From JAKAQB01 sp027320105 (lineage in GTDB: Bacteria; Actinomycetota; Acidimicrobiia; Acidimicrobiales; Palsa-688): 64,000 bases of DNA. A model generated the notes under the pieces. That model was given only the letters and a program-made list of their open reading frames with translations, was not told the origin of the DNA and searched no databases. The stretch covers positions 1-64,000 of the forward strand of contig DAHVMA010000079.1 of assembly GCA_027320105.1 (NCBI GenBank), given 5' to 3'. Shown here piece after piece: positions 58,941-64,000 of the stretch. Position numbers and translations under genes: made by a program. The first letter of the stretch is position 1. Every line of letters starts with the position of its first letter.

Positions 58941-60133
58941 GTCACACCGGTCCCTGTGGCGGGGCCGCCGGTGGCGACCTCCTCGCCACTGACGTCGACG
59001 CTGGCCGCCACCGACCCCACGTCGATGGCCCTCAACAGCACGGCGAGAGCGACGAGGCTGCCTCCTACGGCGATGAACCCCCACTCGTAGCCGACCTGGA
59101 AGCCGGCGACGATCAGCAGCATTGCCAGCGCCACCGGGATCATCCGCTTCCAGCCCAGCTCCATCAGCTGGTCGTAGCGCAGGCGGGGCAGGGTCGCCCG
59201 GATCCAGACGTAGATGTAGAGGATGATCAACGTCTTCAGCGCGAACCAGAAGATGCCAACCCACCCATAGGTGGCGACGAACGGACCGTCGGGCCCGCCG
59301 AACCACAGAGTCACCATGAGCGCCGAGTTCGTCACCAGCGCCATGTACTCCGCCAGGTAGAAGAAGGCGAAGCCGATCGAGGAGTACTCGAGGTTGAACC
59401 CGCCCGACAGCTCCTCCTCGGCCTCGACGAGGTCGAACGGCGCCCTGGTCATCTCCGCGGTGATGGCGATGGCGAAGAGGGCGAAGGGGATGAGACCAGT
59501 CCGCAGGAAGTTCCAGTGGTACAGGATCGAGCGCTGGGAGAGCCAGATGGCACTGGTCTGCAGCGAGCCGGTCTCGAGCACGACGGTCGCCACGGTGAGG
59601 CCGAGCACCGCCTCGTAGGAGACCATCTGGGCACTGGCGCGGACCGCGCCGAGCAGCGGGTACTTGGAGCCCGACGCCCAGCCGGCGAGCATCACCCCGT
59701 ACACGGTGACGCCCGACGCCATGAGCATCAGCAGGATGCCCCACGGTGGGTCGGCGACTTGCAGCCTGGTGTGCCAACCCCACAGGTTGACGGTGCCGCC
59801 GATGGGCACGATCGAGAACGCCACGAACGCGGGGATGACGACCAGGTAGGGCGCCGCCTTGTACACCCACTTGTCGGCGCGCGCCGGCGTGAAGGCCTCC
59901 TTGAAGAACAGCTTCACGCCGTCAGCCAGGGATTGCAGCCACCCGCCCGGGCCGGCCCGGTTGGGCCCGTAGCGCACGCCCAGCCACGCCACCGCCTTGC
60001 GCTCGTACATGACCATGAACAGCACCGAGAGCAGTAGGAGCACGAAGGCGAGCAGGGCCTTCACGACCACGATGAGCCACACCTGCCAGTGCAGGCCGTT
60101 GGCGAAGAGGGGGTCCCCGACGTAGCCGAGCAT
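58937..60133 (-). CDS. nuoH: NADH-quinone oxidoreductase subunit H
   Basis: 398 aa, about eight transmembrane helices. Quinone-site signatures include ERKAVAWLGVRYGPNRAGPGGWLQSLADGVKLFFKE and FDLVEAEEELSGGFNLEYSS, with the conserved Glu cluster. ATG shares a base with the nuoG stop (TGATG). The C-terminus is extended by ~30 residues. Confidence 0.97.
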   Translation of the reverse strand: MLGYVGDPLFANGLHWQVWLIVVVKALLAFVLLLLSVLFMVMYERKAVAWLGVRYGPNRAGPGGWLQSLADGVKLFFKEAFTPARADKWVYKAAPYLVVIPAFVAFSIVPIGGTVNLWGWHTRLQVADPPWGILLMLMASGVTVYGVMLAGWASGSKYPLLGAVRASAQMVSYEAVLGLTVATVVLETGSLQTSAIWLSQRSILYHWNFLRTGLIPFALFAIAITAEMTRAPFDLVEAEEELSGGFNLEYSSIGFAFFYLAEYMALVTNSALMVTLWFGGPDGPFVATYGWVGIFWFALKTLIILYIYVWIRATLPRLRYDQLMELGWKRMIPVALAMLLIVAGFQVGYEWGFIAVGGSLVALAVLLRAIDVGSVAASVDVSGEEVATGGPATGTGVT

Positions 60134-62976
60134 CAGCGGGCGACCTCCACTCGCACGGTGACGACCCGGCCGGAGGCGTCGACGAGCGACGAGGCGGGCC
60201 CTCCCGGCGCGTTCCAGGCCACGGCGACGACACCGCGCGGCAGCGACGGGTCGGCCGCCGCCGGCAACGACAGGCGGCCCCGGTCGTTCGAGACCAGGAG
60301 GGCATCACCGGGGGCAACGCCGAGATCGGCCAGCTCGTCTGGATGCAACGCCGCCGACGCCGCCCGGGCGAGCGGCGAGAGGTGGTGGGCGTGACGAACC
60401 CACGTGCCGGCGTCCCAGAGGCTGCGCCGGCTCACGAGGCGGTGCGCATCCCCCTCCACGGGCACCGGCGGGGGCGCCGGCCCGCCCGGGGTCGTGAGCA
60501 TCGGCGGCATCGGGGCGCGCTCCTCCTCCGACGCCTGCTTCACGGGCGGGACATCGACCGCCAGCGCTGTGGGCGCCACGGCGTGCAGCTCGGCCGACGC
60601 GATCCCCGGGTCGGCCATCGGGTCGAGCGGGCGCGGGGGCCGGATCGCCGCCCCGCCGTCGCCGGCGGGCACGACGATCCCGTCGCGCGCCGCGGCACCG
60701 GCGAGAGCGACGCGGTCGACGCCGGCGTGCAGCGGCGAGACGCGGGTGATCTCCGCCCAGATGCCCTCCAGGTCGCTCCATCCGAGGTCGGCACCGAGGC
60801 GGTAGGCAAGCTCCGAAGCGATCATCCAGTCCGGCCAGGCGACGCCCGGCGCCGTGACGATCGCGCCGAGGTGGGTGACGCGGCCTTCGAGGTTGGTGAA
60901 GGTGCCGCGGCGCTCGGCGTAGGTGGCGGCGGGCAGCACCACATCCGCCTTGCGCGCGGAGTCGGTGAGGAAGCTGTCGACGGCGACAACGAAGCGGGCG
61001 CCGGCGAGGCCCTTCACGGCATGGAGGGCGTCGGGGAAGTCGGCCTCGGGGTCGGCGCCGAGCAGCACCAACCCCCCGATCCGGCCCCGGGCGGCGGCGG
61101 CGAGGATTTCGGCGGTGCCCATTCCCCGACCCATCGGCAGCTCGGCGCCCCACTGCGACTCGTACCAGCCGCGACCTTGGTCGAGGCCGACGCGACCGGG
61201 GAGCACCCCCGGCGCGAGGCCCATGTCCAAAGCGCCGTGGACGTTCCCCCGGCGCAGCCCCGACAGCCAGGCGACGCCCGGGAGGCCGCTGAAGGCGGCG
61301 ACGGCCGCCCGGACGCCGGCGTCGCCCTCGGCGAGCGACGCCCGCCCCACGAGCACGACGATCGAGGGCCGCTCCGCCGGGCGGCCACGGCGGACGGGCG
61401 CCTCCTGCCAGGCTCTCACCAGGTGGGCACGGATCCCGGCGATGGTGCCGGCGGCGACACCGGCCACGTCGCCGGTCGGGTCGTGGTCCGCCGTGACCGC
61501 CTGCACCAAGGCGGCGAGCTCACCCGGCCGGTGCAGGGCCGTCACCGCCGCGTGGCGGGACAGGCCGGTGCGAGTCGGGGTGAGCTCGACGATCTGCAAC
61601 CCTCGCTCGCGGGCGGCGTTGCGAAGCCGCAGGTACAAGACGGGCAGCTCCTCCTTGGGATCGGTGCCGAGGGTCAGCAGCAACGGGGCGGACGCCGCCT
61701 CGTCGATCGTCGCCCGCGGCAGGCCGAGCAGCACGTCGGCGGGCACCCCGTCGCCGAGCTGGGCGTCGACGTTGTCGGTGCCGAGCACGGCCCTGGCGAA
61801 CTTCCCCCACGCGTAGGCGTCCTCGTTGGCGAGGCGCGCTCCGCCGATCACGGCGACGTTGGCGCCCCCGCCGGCGCGCACCGCCCGTTGCAAGCCGCCT
61901 GCGGCGGTGTCGAGCGCCTCCGCCCACGACACCTCGACCAGCTCGGCGTCCTTGCGCACGAGGGGCGCGCCGAGGCGTTCCGGCGAGTTGACCGCCTCGT
62001 AGTCGAAGCGGCCCTTGTCGCACAGCCACGCCCAGTTCACCGGGTCGCAGTCCACACCGATCTTGCGGACCAGCTGGTCACCGCTGGTCTGGACCGCGAC
62101 CCTGCAGCCAACGGAGCAGGACGTGCAGGTGCTCTCCACCTGGTCGAGGTCCCACGGCCGGGCCCGGAAGCGGTACGGCGTCGCCGTCAGGGCTCCGACC
62201 GGGCAGATCTGCACCACGTTGCCGCTGAAGTAGGAGGCGAAGGGATGGGTGGCCGAGAAGACCGCCACCTCTGTCCTGTCCCCCCGTTCGTAGAAGTCGA
62301 TCAGCGGGTCGCCGGCGACCTCGTCGGCGAAGCGGACGCAGCGGCCGCACTGGATGCAGCGCTCCCGGTCGAGGTTGACCAGCTCGGAGATCGGGATGGG
62401 CTTGTCCCAGTGCCGCTTCTCCTCGACGAAGCGCGACTCGCCGGGGCCGTAGGCGAGGGTCTGGTCCTGGAGGGGACATTCCCCGCCCTTGTCGCACACC
62501 GGGCAGTCCAGGGGATGGTTGACGAGCAGGAGCTCGAGGACGCCGTCCTGGGCCTTCTTGGTCATCTCGCTCGTCGTCGACACCTTCATGCCGTCGGCGA
62601 CGGGGTTGTAGCAGGCGGGCATCAGCGTGGATCCCCGGGGCCCTTCGACCTCGACCAGGCACATGCGGCACATGCCGACCGGCTTCATCCGCGGGTGGTA
62701 GCAAAAGCGCGGGATGTACGTGCCGGCCGCCTCGGCCGCCTCGATCAGCAGCTGGCCCTTGGGGACGACCACCTGGCGGCCGTCGATGGTGACCGTCACC
62801 ATCTCGCCCGGCGACCGGGGGACGGGGGGCGGCGGCGAGCCAACGGCGCTCTCGGTGATGACGGGCCGCGGCGCCAGGTGCACGGGAACCTCACGCCCGG
62901 TGTGGCCGGCGGCCGACCCGGGTGCCGTGGCGTCGCCGGCGGTCGTCGTGGCGGGCTGCGGCGTGGGGTCAGACAT
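60133..62976 (-). CDS. nuoG: NADH-quinone oxidoreductase subunit G
   Basis: 947 aa. An unusual Pro/Ala-rich N-terminal extension (about 58 residues) precedes the ferredoxin domain that starts MVTVTIDGRQVVVPKGQ. Cluster ligands are visible: [2Fe-2S] N1b in CYHP...GMCRMC; N5 in HPLDCPVCDKGGECPLQ; N4 in CIQCGRC plus CPVGAL; and the extra N7 set in CTSCSVGC with a later CDKGRF. The molybdopterin-oxidoreductase-like domain (about 330-800) follows. ATG lies 8 nt inside the nuoF 3' end. Confidence 0.96.
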   Translation of the reverse strand: MSDPTPQPATTTAGDATAPGSAAGHTGREVPVHLAPRPVITESAVGSPPPPVPRSPGEMVTVTIDGRQVVVPKGQLLIEAAEAAGTYIPRFCYHPRMKPVGMCRMCLVEVEGPRGSTLMPACYNPVADGMKVSTTSEMTKKAQDGVLELLLVNHPLDCPVCDKGGECPLQDQTLAYGPGESRFVEEKRHWDKPIPISELVNLDRERCIQCGRCVRFADEVAGDPLIDFYERGDRTEVAVFSATHPFASYFSGNVVQICPVGALTATPYRFRARPWDLDQVESTCTSCSVGCRVAVQTSGDQLVRKIGVDCDPVNWAWLCDKGRFDYEAVNSPERLGAPLVRKDAELVEVSWAEALDTAAGGLQRAVRAGGGANVAVIGGARLANEDAYAWGKFARAVLGTDNVDAQLGDGVPADVLLGLPRATIDEAASAPLLLTLGTDPKEELPVLYLRLRNAARERGLQIVELTPTRTGLSRHAAVTALHRPGELAALVQAVTADHDPTGDVAGVAAGTIAGIRAHLVRAWQEAPVRRGRPAERPSIVVLVGRASLAEGDAGVRAAVAAFSGLPGVAWLSGLRRGNVHGALDMGLAPGVLPGRVGLDQGRGWYESQWGAELPMGRGMGTAEILAAAARGRIGGLVLLGADPEADFPDALHAVKGLAGARFVVAVDSFLTDSARKADVVLPAATYAERRGTFTNLEGRVTHLGAIVTAPGVAWPDWMIASELAYRLGADLGWSDLEGIWAEITRVSPLHAGVDRVALAGAAARDGIVVPAGDGGAAIRPPRPLDPMADPGIASAELHAVAPTALAVDVPPVKQASEEERAPMPPMLTTPGGPAPPPVPVEGDAHRLVSRRSLWDAGTWVRHAHHLSPLARAASAALHPDELADLGVAPGDALLVSNDRGRLSLPAAADPSLPRGVVAVAWNAPGGPASSLVDASGRVVTVRVEVAR

Positions 62977-64000
62977 GCGCGACCCTTCCCGGCAGCCGGT
63001 CGGGCGGGAACGGGCAGCGGCCCTCGCGGATGTGGGTCAGGAGCTCGTCGGGGAACATTCGGATGCCCGACGCCGGCGCCGGCGGGATCGACGGCCCGAG
63101 CACGCAGATCGTCGTCTGCGCCGGCGGCCACCGGATGCCCGGCGAGATGTTGTCACACACGTCCATGAGCAGGTCGAGATCCGCCTCCCGGCCCTGTCCG
63201 TTCTCGATGCGCTGCAGGATCTTCTCCACCCAGCCGCTGCCCTCCCGGCACGGCGTGCACTGGCCGCAGGACTCGCGGTGGAAGAAGCGCACGATCCGCC
63301 AGGCGGCCCGCACGATGCAGGTCGTCTCGTCCATGGCGGTGACCGCACCGGAGCCGGCCATGGTGCCCACCTCGGCGATCTTCTCGTTGGCGAGCAGGAC
63401 GTCGAGGTCTTGCGGCCCGAGCCATGGGGAGCTGACACCGCCGGGGATGAACGCCTTGAGCTGGCGGTCCTCGCGGATGCCGCCGCCTAGGCGCGCGTCG
63501 AACATGAGGTCGCGGAAGGTGACCTTGGCGAACTCCAGCTCGTAGTTGCCCGGCCGCTTCACGTGCCCGGACAGCGCCATGACCTTGGTGCCCTTGGACC
63601 GGCCCTCGCCGAGGGCGGCGAAGGCGTCAGCGCCGTTCCGCATGACCCACGGCAGGTTGGACACCGTCTCGACGTTGTTGACGACCGTCGGCGCCCCGTA
63701 CAGGCCGACGGCCGCCGGGAAGAACGGCGGCTTGATGCGGGGATAGCCCCGCTTGCCTTCCAGGCTCTCGAGCAGCGCCGTCTCCTCGCCGCAGATGTAG
63801 GCGCCGGCGCCCGGGTGAACGACGATGTCGACCGACCAGCCGCTGCCGAGGATGTCGCCGCCGGCTGCGCCGTAGGCGTACGCCTCGTTGACAGCGGCCT
63901 GCAGGCGCTCGAGGCCGAGGGCGAACTCCCCCCGGACGTAGAGGAAGATCTGGTCGGCCCGCACCGCGTAGGCGCAGATGAGGGCGCCCTCGACGACCAT
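62969..64000 (-). CDS. nuoF: NADH-quinone oxidoreductase subunit F (5' end outside window)
   Basis: 343 residues visible; the N-terminal ~90 residues lie beyond base 64000, so the ATG at the very edge is internal. It holds the NADH and FMN site: GAGAYICGEETALLESLEG, then the N3 [4Fe-4S] motif ESCGQCTPCREGSGW. It oxidises NADH and passes electrons to NuoE/NuoG. Genes nuoA-E are expected further upstream. Confidence 0.96.
   Translation of the reverse strand: MVVEGALICAYAVRADQIFLYVRGEFALGLERLQAAVNEAYAYGAAGGDILGSGWSVDIVVHPGAGAYICGEETALLESLEGKRGYPRIKPPFFPAAVGLYGAPTVVNNVETVSNLPWVMRNGADAFAALGEGRSKGTKVMALSGHVKRPGNYELEFAKVTFRDLMFDARLGGGIREDRQLKAFIPGGVSSPWLGPQDLDVLLANEKIAEVGTMAGSGAVTAMDETTCIVRAAWRIVRFFHRESCGQCTPCREGSGWVEKILQRIENGQGREADLDLLMDVCDNISPGIRWPPAQTTICVLGPSIPPAPASGIRMFPDELLTHIREGRCPFPPDRLPGRVAHV

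Noticed and set aside
60343..63168. 941-codon open frame on the plus strand
   Set aside because: Antisense to nuoG, whose Fe-S motifs fix the coding strand; no protein signatures in the antisense translation.

Overview
The window is a GC-rich, gene-dense bacterial chromosome segment. Several features point to an actinobacterium: an Lsr2-type nucleoid protein, an ECF sigma factor paired with a zinc-finger anti-sigma factor, STAS and HATPase regulators, a PIG-L (MshB/Mca-like) deacetylase, many GTG starts, and 1-4 nt stop/start overlaps. A deep-branching actinobacterial lineage such as Acidimicrobiia fits, but that is inference. There is no rRNA, IS element, integrase or CRISPR array.

Layout. 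1-3.7 kb: sulfate activation operon cysQ-cysD-cysNC on the minus strand. 3.9-7.6 kb: three secreted proteins (a sedolisin-type peptidase, a PepSY protein, an unknown). 7.7-9.8 kb: an OmpR-type two-component system. 9.8-12.9 kb: a trimethylamine-dehydrogenase-like flavoprotein and a DUF72 protein. 13-16.2 kb: glpK-glpD. 16.3-20.7 kb: the ribosomal/transcription block tRNA-Trp-secE-nusG-rplK-rplA-lsr2-rplJ-rplL, with lsr2 in an unusual place. 20.8-23.1 kb: STAS protein and membrane protein on the plus strand, facing tRNA-Thr, tRNA-Met, rpmG, ECF sigma and anti-sigma on the minus strand. 23.2-30.6 kb: GNAT, tesB, galE with an expanded in-frame repeat, a GAF-PAS-GGDEF diguanylate cyclase, gene remnants and hairpins, a lipid glycosyltransferase and a HATPase regulator. 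30.7-39.9 kb: recC-recB-recD. 40-46 kb: a SCO1-TlpA fusion, tRNA-Tyr, a PAP2 phosphatase, PIG-L, YajQ, an acyl-CoA synthetase and a HAD phosphatase. 46.2-51.6 kb: a metallophosphoesterase-MprF fusion and acetoacetyl-CoA synthetase. 51.7-64 kb: nuoF to nuoN of respiratory complex I; nuoF is cut by the window edge.

Most of the segment is housekeeping: sulfur assimilation, glycerol use, translation, DNA repair and aerobic respiration. The parts most worth a second look are (i) the large membrane protein joining a degenerate phosphoesterase domain to a lysyl-phosphatidylglycerol-synthase-like domain, (ii) recurring 15-bp (five-codon) tandem repeats inside or next to genes, clearest in galE, (iii) a CGCGCGC-rich palindromic repeat in two intergenic gaps flanking the HAD/MprF pair, and (iv) an ECF sigma gene starting 3 nt after rpmG. 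Start codons were chosen by gene overlap, Shine-Dalgarno spacing and family length; uncertain ones are flagged.
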